Translations under genes and position numbers: made by a program
In this document: in pieces, positions 11,653-23,249 of the stretch
How the letters are laid out: every line of letters starts with the position of its first letter
Position numbering within the stretch: position 1 is the first letter of the stretch
The notes under the pieces: generated by a model
What the model was told of the DNA's origin: nothing
Databases searched by the model: none
The model's input: the letters and a program-made list of their open reading frames with translations, nothing else
NCBI GenBank assembly: GCA_956465555.1
Contig: OY101121.1
Coordinates: forward strand, 2,380,722 to 2,444,721
Direction of reading: 5' to 3'
From: Nitzschia sp. pyKryTriq1
Lineage: Eukaryota; Bacillariophyta; Bacillariophyceae; Bacillariales; Bacillariaceae
DNA length: 64,000 nt

Positions 11653-12878
11653 TAGAGGAGAGTGGAGTGGAGTGGAGTAGAGTGGACTCTACTAGTAGAC
11701 TCTACTAGACTACAACAAGTCTGTGCTACCTGTCTACTACTACTAGTAGTAGTAGAGTCTGCTCATGCTACTCGTCTACTCTACTCGTAGAGAGACATGG
11801 ATGTTTATAATTTATACAACGATCGAGTAAGTCAGTGAGTCAGTCCAGCGGCATCATGCCTTGCTTCTTGGCTCGCTCGATCTAGAGAGAGAGAGAGAGA
11901 TTGGTCCCCATGAGCGAAGGCTGCTGCTGCTGCTGCACCAGTCTACTCGTACTACTTTTTTAAAAATTAAGCTGTTACTACTCGCAACAAACACACACAC
12001 ACACACAAACACCCAAGAAGTTGCTCGAATTTTGGACTTGGAATGTGTTGTTGCTGTTCCCCGACATTGCTATACTACTACTAATTACTAACTAATAACC
12101 ATTAAGAATAAGAATAATAGTATTATCACTACTACGAACTCCGTACCGGTGGTATGTCCTTTCAAAGAAGAACGATAGATACATAGATAGATGGAATCAT
12201 TCTCCCACCAGTTTGGAGAACTTTCATGTACATCGGCCTGGAGTAAAACTACTACAGTACTACCGGTAGAGTAGATAAGAGTAGAGTAGAGTAGAGAGTA
12301 GAGTACGAAACAAACAGTGAGGCGCTTATTCTGTTGCTTGGATGGCGATGATGGAGCGGAGTAGTACAAGTACCGGTAGTAGTGCTCCTGCTATAGAGTT
12401 GCCGAAAAACTTCCGTCCGTCCGTGACACGTCCCAGCACACTGCACGCTCCCCGGTTGATACGAGGTCGATTGGGACCTCGTTCGTACGGTACGGTACCA
12501 CGCGCGTTCGTCATCCATCCGATCCATCGATCAGCGGCGTCACAACATACATAACACAGAAGACGTGCGTGCGTGCGTGCGTGCGTGCGTGCGTGTGCGC
12601 ACCAAAGATCGCGATGATGGCGGGAGAACCACGAAAAAAGGATGATGGTAGTATGCCGCGATAAGCTTTATAGTAGTACGGTAGTAGTACGTACAGTATG
12701 AAAGCTTCTCAAACCTGCCGCCATAATATCCACAACGACATAATATCACCTCCTTCCGAACATATCATATGATCATTCTCCATCATCGTCATCCTTCTTG
12801 AGCGACATAAAAAACACTATTCGTACGTACAGCAGTATCATCATCATCACAAATAAGAATAATAATAATAATAATATT
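11653..12878. other. Gene-free stretch
   Basis: Dense TAG/CTA and GAGTA repeats (11653-11800, 12240-12310), (AC)n at about 11990-12005, (GCGT)n at about 12565-12594, and (AAT)n just before the next start codon. No gene seen. Confidence 0.5.
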
Positions 12879-14493
12879 ATGGGATATACGGTGGCTATTG
12901 TGGGTGCTTCGGGCGCCGTCGGGCAAGAACTTTTGAAAGTTTTGGAGCGTCGGCACACGGAAGGAAAATTGGTCGTGGACAAGCTGCGAATGTTTGGAAG
13001 TCCACGAAGTGCGGGGACGCAGGTGGAATCGAAAGTGTTTGGTGGTTCATCATCTTCGTCATCATCATCACCATCATCAGGTGGTGGTGATGGTGCTGGT
13101 GTCATTACGGTGGAATTGTTTTCCGTAGAAGCGGCTCGGGAATGCCAGGTCGTCTTTTTGGCAGTCAGCGGAGATTTCGCCTTGGAACATGCCAAGAATA
13201 TTTGTGCCGGAGAGGATGGGCCAGTGGTCATTGATAACTCGGTGAGTCAGTCGTGCTCTTCTAGTAGTAGTAGAGATTATTGCTTGTTATTGCCTCGTTC
13301 TTCCTTCTCAACTTCTACCAAGAGTGCGAAAACTTTTCACCACTGTGATATGGTATACTCTTGTTGTTGCCATGATGATATTATGTTGTTATGTTGTCTC
13401 TCACCAATATTCTTCTTCTATTGATTATTACTACTACTACTACTACTACTTTGTCGTTCTTTCCCCCCTCCTCCTTATGTTGTTGTATCATGGATTGATT
13501 GATATTGATCGGTGATGGCATTCATTTTCGGAATCTTGCTTCTTTCATGTCTTGTTTGTTTGTTTGTTTGTTTGTTTGTTTGTTTGTTCCATCATGTTCT
13601 TTTTGTGCTTGTGCTTGTGCTTGTGCTTGTGCTTGTGCTTGTGCTTGTGCTTGTGCTTGTGCTTGTGCTTGTGCTTGTGCTTGTGCCATATTCTGCTTTT
13701 ACTTCTTCTTCTTCTTCTTCTTCTACAGTCCGCCTTTCGCTACGATCCGGATATCCCACTCGTGGTTCCAGAAATCAATGGTGATGTTACCAAATCCAGT
13801 GGTTCCAAACTGATTGCCAATCCCAATTGTACGACTGCGATTGGTGTCATGGCCGTAGCTCCTTTGGTGAAAGAATTTGGAATGAAACGCATGATGATGA
13901 GTACCTATCAAGCGGCATCAGGAGCCGGACAACCGGGGATGGATGAACTCTTGGCGGGGACGAAAGATCAATTAATTCATGGCAAGACGCATCACGACGT
14001 GCATCATCATCCTAAGAATTCGGTCTTTGTCCATCCCTTGCCATTCAACGTCATTCCCCATATTGATAAATTTCAAGACAATGGTTATACCAAGGAGGAA
14101 ATGAAAGTGACGTGGGAAACCCGCAAAATTTGTCGTTTGGCCGACGACGTGCCTATTTCGTGCACGGCCGTTCGGATTCCGACCCTAAGAGCGCATTCCG
14201 AAGTGATTATATTGGAAACCTTGCAACCCATCAATGTCACGAGGGCACGAGAAATTTTACAAGCCGCTCCCGGAGTAGAATTGGTAGACGATCCCAAAAC
14301 CAATTTGTATCCCATGCCGTTGACCGCGACGGGAAACTATAACGTCCAAGTGGGTCGATTGCGACAATCCCTGGCCTTTGGAGAATATGGATTGGAATTC
14401 TTTGTCAGTGGGGATCAACTATTACGAGGAGCGGCGTTGAATGCCGTACTGATTGCGGAAGAGATGCACAACAATGGGAGTTTGAAAGAATAA
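12879..14493 (+). CDS. asd: Aspartate-semialdehyde dehydrogenase, 2 exons
   Basis: Exons 12879-13241 and 13729-14493 (phase 0) give 375 residues, the usual size for the family. The enzyme makes aspartate-4-semialdehyde from aspartyl phosphate with NADPH, the branch point to Lys, Thr and Met. The N-terminus starts directly with the Rossmann motif [12 protein letters not shown]. The catalytic Cys is residue 155 in ANPNCTT, the substrate/catalytic block [10 protein letters not shown] carries the active-site His, and [13 protein letters not shown] is the C-terminal signature. The ATG at 12879 is the first in frame. No plastid presequence is visible, although this pathway is usually plastidic in algae, so an upstream coding exon could be missing. 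A Ser/Gly/Asp insert of about 20 residues (near residues 53-72) sits in exon 1. The 487-bp intron holds two microsatellites. Confidence 0.93.
13553..13686. repeat. (TTTG)n and (TTGTGC)14 microsatellites in the asd intron
   Basis: Tetranucleotide TTTG runs cover 13553-13588. Fourteen exact copies of TTGTGC cover 13603-13686. Both lie inside the intron just upstream of the polypyrimidine tract and acceptor at 13728. Frames read through them code for LVLV or CACA strings and are not real. Confidence 0.9.
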
Positions 14494-15365
14494 TAATAAT
14501 AATAATGCGTACTGTAGTAGTACTAGTAGTAGTAATACTATAATAGTCTACTCTAGCTAGTAGTCAGTAAGAGTCTAGTCTACTCTAGTAGTAGAGTGTC
14601 GTTACGAACAAGATTTAAAGTCAGTAGTATCGTACTCTAACTAGTATGATTGTTCCTGCATGGCAGCAAATTATGGGAAACTAGCTAGTACTATACTCCG
14701 GAGTAGAATATTAGAGGCTAGTAGAAAGAGTTACTAGAGTAAAATAATAGTCGTATATCTGATGTAGTAGTAGTACTCGAGTAGTACTCTCTAGCTACTC
14801 GGGTAGAAAGAAGGATCGGGTGCGAGTAGAGAAAATAAGTGGTGAATTGCTACTAGCTATGCTTCCTTTTCTGGCTATATAGTAGCTAGTACAGTAGTAC
14901 TCCGAAGTAAAGTAGAGGCTAACAGCTACGTACTACTGGTACACATAGTCGTAGTCTGCTCTCTTTCTTACTCTCTCTCTAGTAGAGAGAGAGAGGATCG
15001 GGTTGTACTATAGTAGTTTGCGTGGGTTTCGAGGGCAGTAAAACAGAGAGGTCAATGAATTGCTAAAGTACTATTCGTTGTTAGACTGGACTAGACTAGA
15101 CTAGACTAGCTCGAGGAGAACTTATCATCTTGTCGTAGCCGTCACTACAGTCACAGGAACAGAATTGCTACTACTTGCTTGTGTACGACGCGAGCTGCTT
15201 TCTCGATGAGACTCTTGCTGCAGTACTAATACATATTCGTACACACGAGGATATGTAAACAATAAAGAAACGAGTCCACGTAAGCGAATCCAAAGTAGTA
15301 TTCAAACATATTCTTTTCGTTATAGCAGACGGAGTTGCATCCATCCATTCATTCATTCATCACTA
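14494..15365. other. Gene-free stretch between convergent genes
   Basis: Almost continuous TAG/CTA, ACTAGT and GAGAG words from the asd stop codon to about 15110, then a (CATT)n run beside the Psb28 stop codon. No gene seen. Confidence 0.55.
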
Positions 15366-15833
15366 TTACGCTTTTGTGAAACCAAGTCCGTTGGCTTCCC
15401 CGTACCGCTCCATGAATCTCATGAATCGATCCCAATCAGCCGGACTAGTCATGACGTAGGTGGATTCGATCGCTTGCGGCTTGCCATTGGCAAATCTTGC
15501 ATTGACGTCCGTCGTCGAAAGTTCTCCCTCCTCATCAATCATGAACATGCCCGTGACGTCGCCTTGGCTGGCGGTCGAAGCGTCAAAGACGTTGGGATTG
15601 ACAAACTGAAAGGTGGCGACTCCGCTACTTCCATCGCGTGCTCGAGTCAATTTGATATCGGGTACGACCTTTTCATCCAAGCCTCGTACAAATTGAATAG
15701 CCGCAGCCTCCAATTCCGTCGTCGTCGTAGAAATAATCGCTCGACGAGAAGTAGCAGGAGGAAGGGGGGCGAATGCCGATGCCGCCGAGAGAAGTGTAGA
15801 GGCGAGAAGAAGTGCAGCAGTAGTAGTCTTCAT
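15366..15833 (-). CDS. psb28: Photosystem II assembly protein Psb28, plastid-targeted, nuclear-encoded
   Basis: A single exon of 155 residues. Residues 1-20 form a hydrophobic signal peptide ending in ASA, followed by F21-A-P and a Ser/Thr/Arg transit stretch. This is the bipartite ASAFAP presequence that takes proteins across the four plastid membranes of diatoms. From about residue 44 the protein is Psb28: [48 protein letters not shown] and the closing block [19 protein letters not shown]. Psb28 binds the CP47-containing PSII assembly intermediate and protects it during biogenesis and repair. Many diatoms carry psb28 in the plastid genome, so a nuclear copy with a presequence is noteworthy. 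It may be a transferred gene or a second paralogue such as Psb28-2. Confidence 0.92.
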   Translation of the reverse strand: MKTTTAALLLASTLLSAASAFAPLPPATSRRAIISTTTTELEAAAIQFVRGLDEKVVPDIKLTRARDGSSGVATFQFVNPNVFDASTASQGDVTGMFMIDEEGELSTTDVNARFANGKPQAIESTYVMTSPADWDRFMRFMERYGEANGLGFTKA

Positions 15834-16580
15834 GGTCGTAAATTCTTTGTCTGTCTAGAGCAGTAGTATCGTAGTAGTAGGAGGTTGGTCGATGGAAATG
15901 AGTCAAATGTAAAATAATGACCAGCAGTGACTGAGTGGCGAGGGGAGTGGTCAGAGCGGACGGTGGAGGCAGGTACGGTACCGGTAGGTACATAGATGGA
16001 TGGGTCAGAGCTTCTTGCCGTCAGATCATCGATCGAGCATGCATACATCATCGTCATCGTATCTTTCATCGCTTCACCTGATGATGCTTTGGACTTGCTT
16101 CGCACAAAGTGTCCATCTGCGCTTTTGGACGATGACGTAGTTTGTCCATTCCCGTGCGTGTCTGACGTGAGTCACTCACTGGAGGTGAGCGGAGCACAGA
16201 CAGACGCACTTTTCAGGCAATAAAGTACCTTTTCGCTCGCCGAGGCGAACCACACCACGACCGCACCACCAACGCGCGGGCACGCGCACCCACACGCGAA
16301 CGCACACGACACGACAGTCCATACCACACGACTGCCTCACTTTTTTCGTTACCGGAACTCAAAGACGCAAAAAGACGCAAGACCCACGCAGCAAGACCCG
16401 AAACCAAACATCACTACTGGTGGAGTAGCTAGTAGAGCTCTGTTAGCACAAGCATACCTGAGTTTGGTTTCGAACACACAAAGAAACAATCCAACAAACA
16501 AAGAAACAAAGAAACAAACCAAAGCAATACAACATCAAAATCAACAAAACAGTACTATCATCATCATCATCATCATCATC
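15834..16580. other. Gene-free stretch, probable divergent promoter region
   Basis: It lies between the start of Psb28 (minus) and the start of the next plus-strand frame, so both promoters should be here. It contains a TGACGT word near 16132 and GC-rich DNA at 16230-16330. A CAA/CAT-rich leader precedes 16581. No gene seen. Confidence 0.45.
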
Positions 16581-17045
16581 ATGAAAGATTCATCTCGATC
16601 ATCATCCATTATTTGGTCCCACGCTTCCGATCTACCGCCACGTTGGGAAGTTTTTGAGCAGAATCAGCAGGAGTGCGAATCGTCGTTATCCAGCGGCAGC
16701 AATGATGGAAGTGCCGAGTTCTCACAACGTCATCATCATGATTATCATCATCAAAAACAACACCCTTATGATCCACACTATCATTTGCAAGACAAATTGA
16801 TTCATGGCGCCCTTCAAAAAATGAAACGAGAACGCACTTGGATGCAGCGATTGAGTCTCAGCAAAGACTTCTTGTTTTTTAATAACAATAACATCGAATA
16901 CGACAACACCAAGAAGAATAATCACGGGTGGGGTGAGGCAGCGGATGTTGCTGGTGGTTCTTGGGGAGAGGATTTGAACATGTTGTTGGCTCGAACAACA
17001 ACGACACTCCACCAAAATTCAAAACAACAACAACAACAACAATAA
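16581..17045 (+). CDS. Unknown His/Asn/Gln-rich protein
   Basis: A 154-residue frame starting at an ATG preceded by a (CAT)n leader. It contains DLPPRWEVFEQNQQECESS, a His-rich stretch, a basic amphipathic segment DKLIHGALQKMKRERTWMQR and a closing poly-Gln run. No family recognised. A second frame (to 17278, shifted by two bases) directly overlaps its end and encodes a strongly hydrophobic helix, DIILLIMMIIIATMIL, followed by RLRRLLPLHP and a poly-Pro run. The true product may therefore run through an unseen short intron into that frame and be a single-pass membrane protein ending at 17278. I could not find a convincing splice pair. Confidence 0.45.
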   Translation: MKDSSRSSSIIWSHASDLPPRWEVFEQNQQECESSLSSGSNDGSAEFSQRHHHDYHHQKQHPYDPHYHLQDKLIHGALQKMKRERTWMQRLSLSKDFLFFNNNNIEYDNTKKNNHGWGEAADVAGGSWGEDLNMLLARTTTTLHQNSKQQQQQQ

Positions 17046-17278
17046 CCGCTGACATCATCCTTCTCATCATGATGATCATCATTGCGACGATGATTCTACG
17101 CCTACGTCGTCTTCTACCATTGCATCCTTGTCGTCAATCATTGAGACCACCACCACCACCACCACCACCACCACCAATCATTTATAACAGTAGTACAGCT
17201 ACTAGCTACTATCACCACGGTGGTGAGAACCACCAGAGGCTGCTGCTGGTGGACGAGCAGCAGGATAGTATTGCATAA

Positions 17279-19400
17279 GTTGTATTATTCAAACGATGAT
17301 CACACGGTCATACAAAAAAAATGCAATGGCGGGCTGTCAATATTACTACTAAAACCAAGTCGCAACAACCTTGCTGGAGGATAGGAACAGATGATCAGCT
17401 ATGGTCGGCTTCTTCGTGGATCATTACTCCAGCACCGGCGGCACCAAGAACAATGACTTCGTAGTAAGCTCCCTCGAAAATCTACCACACACCATCCCCG
17501 ACGACGCTCAACTGTCGTGGAACGATCTCCTCTGAATTTCAGGCCTCCTCGAGTAGATCGCCAAATGCTCCTCCTACTACTATCAGCCATCTCCTAACCT
17601 TCGTAGTATTTCGAGATAGCCGTAGTAGTAGTATCCCTAGTAGTACTAAAGTCAAAAATCCAACTACGAACGAGACTCTCGATATAAATAGTGGTGATCA
17701 AAACATCATCATCTCTGTCATACCCTGCCGTGCTGATGACGACTCGTTGTTCCAAACCCACCAAACATGACGGTACCGTACGTACACGAACTAGTACTAC
17801 TACTAGTAGTGTAGGGGCTCATGGCTCACAGCAACCAGGAATATCCTCCTATTGAGGACAACCTTCTTGTGCGCTACTATTACTGTACCAGCCACCCACT
17901 ACAACACCAATTTACACTAGTAGTAGCTATTATTAGTAGTAGACTCTACTATAATGCTCTTCCATCATAGTACGAGTAGAGTAGTCTCATAGAGTATTAC
18001 TCGTAGAGAGGTTCCTCGTACAAGTACTGCACTGCAGTACTACTACTGTCTGATGAGTACTCGTCCACAGTCTTGCTGCCTGCATTACCGCCTGTGTGCA
18101 CTACCACGCACTGACTGCACTGTACGTATGTGGTCTTAACCTCGAACAATAAACATCCATCGTCAATCACCAAGGTTCCCCTCCTCCCCATCTTCAAGTT
18201 AGAGTTTTTTTCTATTCATGGTGCGAAGGATACAGACTGTCTCTGCCTAAAGCTCTCAGAAGAACGGGTGCCCGCCGCCTCATTCGCTCAAGAACACTGA
18301 CGGGCCATTTTAATTTATTGGTAGTACCACCATGCATACTTGGACGACACTATTCTCCTCTATCTCGCTCTCTTCCTTCCACCGATCATTAAATCAGATG
18401 TTAACATCATGAATTATTGGTAGTACCTTCGTACCATACTTGGAGAACTGATATTAGACGTTTTCTCCTCGCTTCCTTCCAACATTAAATCAGCATCAAT
18501 AGATCCGAATTCTGACGCGAACCAGGGATGACGCCGGCGGAATCTGTGAATGAATAAAGAAGAAGAAGAACGAAGAACGGTGCGTTATCTCTATAATATA
18601 CAACTTGATATTCCGAGGCCGGAGGAACTATTAGCGCCGTTTTGGGGCCTCGTACCTTACGTGATCAGTACTCGCACTGTAGGCGCGGAATCCAAAAAGG
18701 GGGACGTGCGGGATAATTAGCGCAAACGCGCAACGGTGGTGTAGTGGGTTCGCCTGTACCGAGGTATCATTATCTCTACAGTACGCATCAATAAAAAATA
18801 TGTTCTCTACCTTCCTTTCGTCATCATCTCAATGTACATGCGAGCATCTATCATCATACTAGGTGGAATGCATGGTATTTTGAAAATACAAGTACGATCT
18901 ATTTAGTGGAACAGATTGGGGTTTCTCCCTGTGGAATGTTCATTTAATGATCGATGTAGCTATGTTTTGAATAAGTGGGTCCGATCGAAATTTTCTTAAT
19001 GAAAACAAAGTGATGGTGTCGATCATTGTCGGTCACAAAATTCTCTGACTTTATTATTACACCGCTACTACTAGTAGCGCTAATTTGAGTGCAGATATGG
19101 GTACCGATATGGTTGCACACGCATCTGCTGTTTTCTTCCATCCGGAAGCGACTGAATCCATCGCTTATTCCATGCACTATATCGACTCGAGCTACTATAG
19201 CGTTACAAATCATCTCGAGCTTCATTCCATCCCATCCCATCCCATCCCATTCCATTCATTCATTGTTCTTGTCGTTGCTCGCATCATCAAACGCCATCCA
19301 CCACTCAGCTCTAATCTACGAGTACTAGACGAGCATACCAAGAAGTAGCTACAATAGCAAGACATCAGACATCACACCATCATTGACACCAACATCCAAC
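17279..19400. other. 2.1-kb gene-free stretch
   Basis: TAG/CTA-rich to about 18060. A diverged direct repeat lies at 18317-18398 and 18416-18493 (attggtagtacc...cttggag/cg...ttccttcca...cattaaatcag). A short GC-rich segment at 18610-18750 includes ggcctcgtacc, also the tip of the 567-bp foldback element. (CCCAT)n occurs at about 19226-19250. No coding or RNA gene recognised. Confidence 0.45.
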
Positions 19401-20992
19401 ATGCCTATCGGACGAAAGTACTTGTCGACCAGCGAAATGGTGACTGGGATTCGAAAGAAGACCAACGATCCGATTGATCTTACGGACATTCCTGGAGATT
19501 TCAGAGTCCACCGGCCCACCAAGCACGATGTTCTATGGTAAGCAGAGTATACGACGTAATACGACTATCAATATTGTACCATCATCCGCAGGCACCTTGG
19601 AGCACAGTATACTGCTGGTACTGTCGATTTTCTTCATATGTGGCTCATGCCTTCCTTCCTTCTTTTTCTACTTCTTCTTCTTTTCTTCCATGATTATACT
19701 ATAGTGGCCGAGGCAAGCCCATTCAAGACCATTCGGGAAACTTGAGGATGCGCCGCATCGTCGCCCAGCATGCGCAACGCTACTTGCATGCTCGCAAGCA
19801 CAAGAAGCAACAAATCGTAGAAGAAGTGGTCGGTATCGTCAAGGAATCTGAGGGTGTCGTCTGTCGCTTCTTGAAACGCGTCGGACGAGAGAACTACTGG
19901 GTCGAAGTGCCCAACGCGGTGGCTTGTGATAAAGTCAGTCACGGACTTCGATGTCTCGTGAGGAAGCAAGAGGCCGGAGAGTCTCTCGAGGACTATGTCA
20001 TGGGTAATAGTGCGGAACAAGAGCACGAACAGCCGAGAGCGGAAATGGATCCATCATCCAAGGCGAGTAATAGTAGGCCTCTTTCCACCACCACTACGAC
20101 CTCTTCTTCTGCTTCTTCTCCGCGAGGAGAAGTGTTCAAAGTGGTGAGTCCTCCTCCTCCTCCGCCGCCGCCCACCACAACCCTTCAACCAAACGTTGCC
20201 TTGCTGGCTTCTGTGGCTGCCGCATCGGCTCCTGGCATCTCCAATCTTCTTCGCCATGCGGCCTCCCCCGAACATACGAATTCTGGTGGTTCTGCTACGA
20301 AGGACGCAGCACCACGAGCCTTATTTACTACTACTAGTACTACTCCCAGGAGCAGTCAGCAGCAACAACAGCCGCAGCAGCAGCAGCAGCACACTCCCAA
20401 CCAGCACATGGCAGCGGCGGAATTGATGCTCGCTCAACTCTTGCGTGGTGGTGGTGGTGGAGGAGGAGGAGGAGGCAATAATGGCAGTATTGGGGCATCG
20501 GCCTTTACTCCTCTTTTCTCCTCTTCGTTGTCGTCGTCTGCTGCTCAACAATCCTCAGCAGCAGCAGCAGCTGCTGCTCCACCAACGCAAGATCAGCAAT
20601 GGAGTCAAGAGCATCAACAGTCCTTGCAAGCTCAATTGGCCATGTCAAGACTCAACAATGCTCAACTTATTGAATTACTAGCTCGTGAACGCGTCGCCAA
20701 GGAAATTGCCGCTGCTGCCGCCGCTCAAAAGACGCAACAGCAGCAGCAACAACAGCAAACGTCTCGGATGGTGGAAGAGCTCGTCAGACAAGCCCGTCAA
20801 CAACAACAACAACAACAACAAGCTGCTGCTGCTCAAGAAGAAAAGAAGAAGCAGCAGGAACAACAACTCTGGGCGCAGCAGTTCCAACAACAACAACAAC
20901 AACAACAACAACAGGATGCCAGCCAACAATTGACCTTGGCATTGCTTGCCATGGCCGCAGCTAGAAATTCGGCCCCGTCGTCGTTTCGATAG
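19401..20992 (+). CDS. DUF6824-domain protein, Gln-rich, 2 exons (paralogue 1)
   Basis: Exons 19401-19537 and 19705-20992 give 474 residues. The splice restores the hallmark DVLCGRGKPIQDHSGN (codon TG|T for Cys46). The domain (about 43-131) continues with LRMRRIVAQHAQRYLHARKH, a basic helix KKQQIVEEVVGIVK, CRFLKR, YWVEV and VSHGLRCLV. This is the domain known from many diatom proteins as DUF6824. Its basic, helical make-up and single copy followed by disordered Gln/Ala/Ser/Gly tails suggest a nuclear regulatory protein, but that is inference. The C-terminal 300 residues are low complexity (poly-Gln, poly-Gly, poly-Ala), with a helical segment SRLNNAQLIELLARERVAKE. Paralogues lie at 42477 and 45392. 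Confidence 0.85.
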
Positions 20993-21785
20993 TCCCACCA
21001 GCCAACACCACTACTACTAGGAGGAGGGGTGCTAGTACTACTACTACTATTCCTACTACTCCTCTGCTGCACAGTTGCCGGAGAAACAACATCTATCTAT
21101 GATATATATACTTCTACTAGTTGATTGCAAATTGTATATAGTCGAGTCATCATCCGGTCGCCTTCTTCCAGTAGAGTAGCTACTAGTAGAGTATTCGTAG
21201 TAGTAGTAGCGGCGGTAGATGAAGATGTTGGCAAGGAGCTTGTCGACTCGCTTTCTTCTCTACTACTATCTACTAGCTAGTACTACTAGTCTAACCAAGA
21301 CCCGGGTAGACTACAATTAGCTAGTACTAGCTACTACTAGAACTTGTTGTACTTTTGCGAAGAATACTCGAGACGTACTTTTGCGACTGCACAGTATACG
21401 GTATAGTACGAGTACAGCCAATAAAGTGATTGCAAACTGCCGCTGCTACAGTACTATGATCCCCAATACTGCCAACTTTTTAGGTGTATACTGCTGGTAA
21501 TATTATTATTACTGACAATAATAGCTTCGCTAGTACTATTAGTAGTGGTAACCCACCATTGTTTGTTGTCGTTCTTGGATCCTACTTCTTTTCCGTATGT
21601 GAATTCCTTCGCAAGACCCGCCATTTTAATAAAATTTCATTATACTACTAGATAGGTCTAGGATAACCATTCTTATTTATCGCTATTATCATCATCATCA
21701 TCATCAACAACAACATCAACTGGTCATGGTAAAAGTATCATATGCTCTTTCTTGTTGTTTTGTTATTGTTTTTGCTTTCCTTTGC
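20993..21785. other. Gene-free stretch between convergent genes
   Basis: Dense TAG/CTA and ACTAGT words from 21000 to 21340, then AT-richer DNA with (TCA)n near 21690-21712. No gene seen. Confidence 0.5.
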
Positions 21786-23249
21786 TTAATCCAAATCGGG
21801 CATTTCTTCCATATCAGGAATATCATCCGCGCCGCCATCAGCATCAGCACCACCGCCTCCTCCACCTGATGGCATTCCCATGCCTGGCATTCCACCACCT
21901 CCTCCTCCCACGCCACCACCAGCAAATTTACTCATGAGTTTTTGCAAGACGGGTCCTACTTCCGGATCGGACATGAGTTGCGTCAATTTGGCAGGATTGT
22001 TCAAAAGACCCATGGGTCCTCCCGGTCCACTCATGAGTTCTTGAAAGGCTTGGACGACCTTTGGATTTTTCATGGCTTGTTGAATTTCTGGATCGGACAT
22101 GAGACCTGCCATCATGCTCGGGTCCATTCCACCGGGCATTCCCCCGGGCATTCCACCAGCTGGACCAGCACCAGCACCAGCACCAGCACTGCTTCTCTGC
22201 TTATCTTCGGCAGCTGCTCGTTGTCTGGCTTCTTGTTTGGCTTTTTTAATGTCCGCCGCCTTCTTTTTCAATTCTTCTTCTTTTTGGATCCGAGCCTGCG
22301 CTTGTTCCAATTCTTCGTGTTTTCGTAATTCCGTCAATTCCTTGAGCAAATCGGCGACATCGGGATCAAAATCCATCGCTTGCGCTTGATTCAAATCCGA
22401 CAGGGCGCCATGCCAATCCTTATTCTCCAAGTGCTGATAGCGAATTTTTCCCCGCACTTTGAGGGCCTTGCTCGAATCGGGATTGATTTCGAGTGCATAC
22501 GTACAATCGTCGACCGCCTCGACGTAATGTCCCATTTGTTCCAAGACCATTGCCCGGTTGGCATACAACAAGGCCGAAGGAGGAGCCGCCAATACAGCTT
22601 GATTGTACAATTCCAACGCCTTTTCCAAATCGCCCGACGATTTGGCATCGGCCGCTTGTTGTTTCAAATCACCCGCCAATTCAAAGTCCTCGTTATTATT
22701 ACTGGTAGCGTCGTATTTGGGGTGCGGCACATTACTAGTACTACTAGTACCACCACTGGTGTCGTTGTTGTTGTTGTTGTTGTCTTCCTGCATGGGTTCA
22801 GCAGTATCAGCAGCAGTAGCCGCCGCCGCTTCATCTCCTCCTCCTTTTAGCGAAGCAATATATGCGAGCATGGTTTCTGGTAGTAGTAGTAGTAGAGGCA
22901 GGCAGGCAGGCAGGAGTAGAGGAACGAGTAGTTAGTAGTACGAGTGGTGGAGCACCAGTGAGTGAGTATAATATAGATGATATGATCGATCGATCGATCG
23001 ATGGATGGATTCTTGTAGAAAGTACTGTACTAGTAGGACGACGACGACGACGACGAGCAGCATATCATATCATATCATATCATGATATCATGATGCATTA
23101 TCCCATCAATCAGTTCCATGTTGTTTTAGCTACGACGTATACTACTACTACTACTGCGACTTACCTTGATCGGACGCTGACAAGGAATCGAGAATCTTGG
23201 ACACATTTTCGGGCAACGACAACGATGAAGATGAAGATGAAGAAGGCAT
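21786..23249 (-). CDS. Hsc70-interacting protein (Hip/ST13-like) co-chaperone, 2 exons
   Basis: Exons 23165-23249 and 21786-22876 join in phase 1 to 391 residues, the usual size for Hip. The protein binds the Hsp70 ATPase domain and stabilises its ADP state. The order of parts is: short Ser-rich N-terminus with a helical segment KILDSLSASDQETMLAYIAS; acidic/Asn linker; three TPR units (about residues 88-200: DLKQQAADAKSSGDLEKALE, PPSALLYANRAMVLEQMGHY, DWHGALSDLNQAQAM); a charged Lys/Glu helix; a Gly-Met-Pro-rich region (GGMPGGMPGGM); and a C-terminal STI1/DP domain (SDPEIQQAMKNPKVVQAFQE...DPEVGPVLQKLMSKF), then an acidic end. This order is diagnostic. The 288-bp intron holds TAG and GCAG repeats and a (GATC)n run. 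Confidence 0.9.

Noticed and set aside
13552-13728. Asd second exon starting upstream with Val/Cys/Leu repeats
   Set aside because: The frame only passes through intron microsatellites. The acceptor at 13728 restores the conserved SSAFR region after VVIDNS.
18600-18770. Possible tRNA or other RNA gene in a GC-richer patch
   Set aside because: No acceptor-stem pairing with a T-loop GGTTCGAATCC-type block could be drawn.
20196-21072. Many Ser/Leu/Asn-rich frames on both strands over the Gln-rich tails (also 25605-28314, 43458-44606, 45262-47361, 54961-56571)
   Set aside because: Shadows of triplet repeats in real genes, with homopolymers only.
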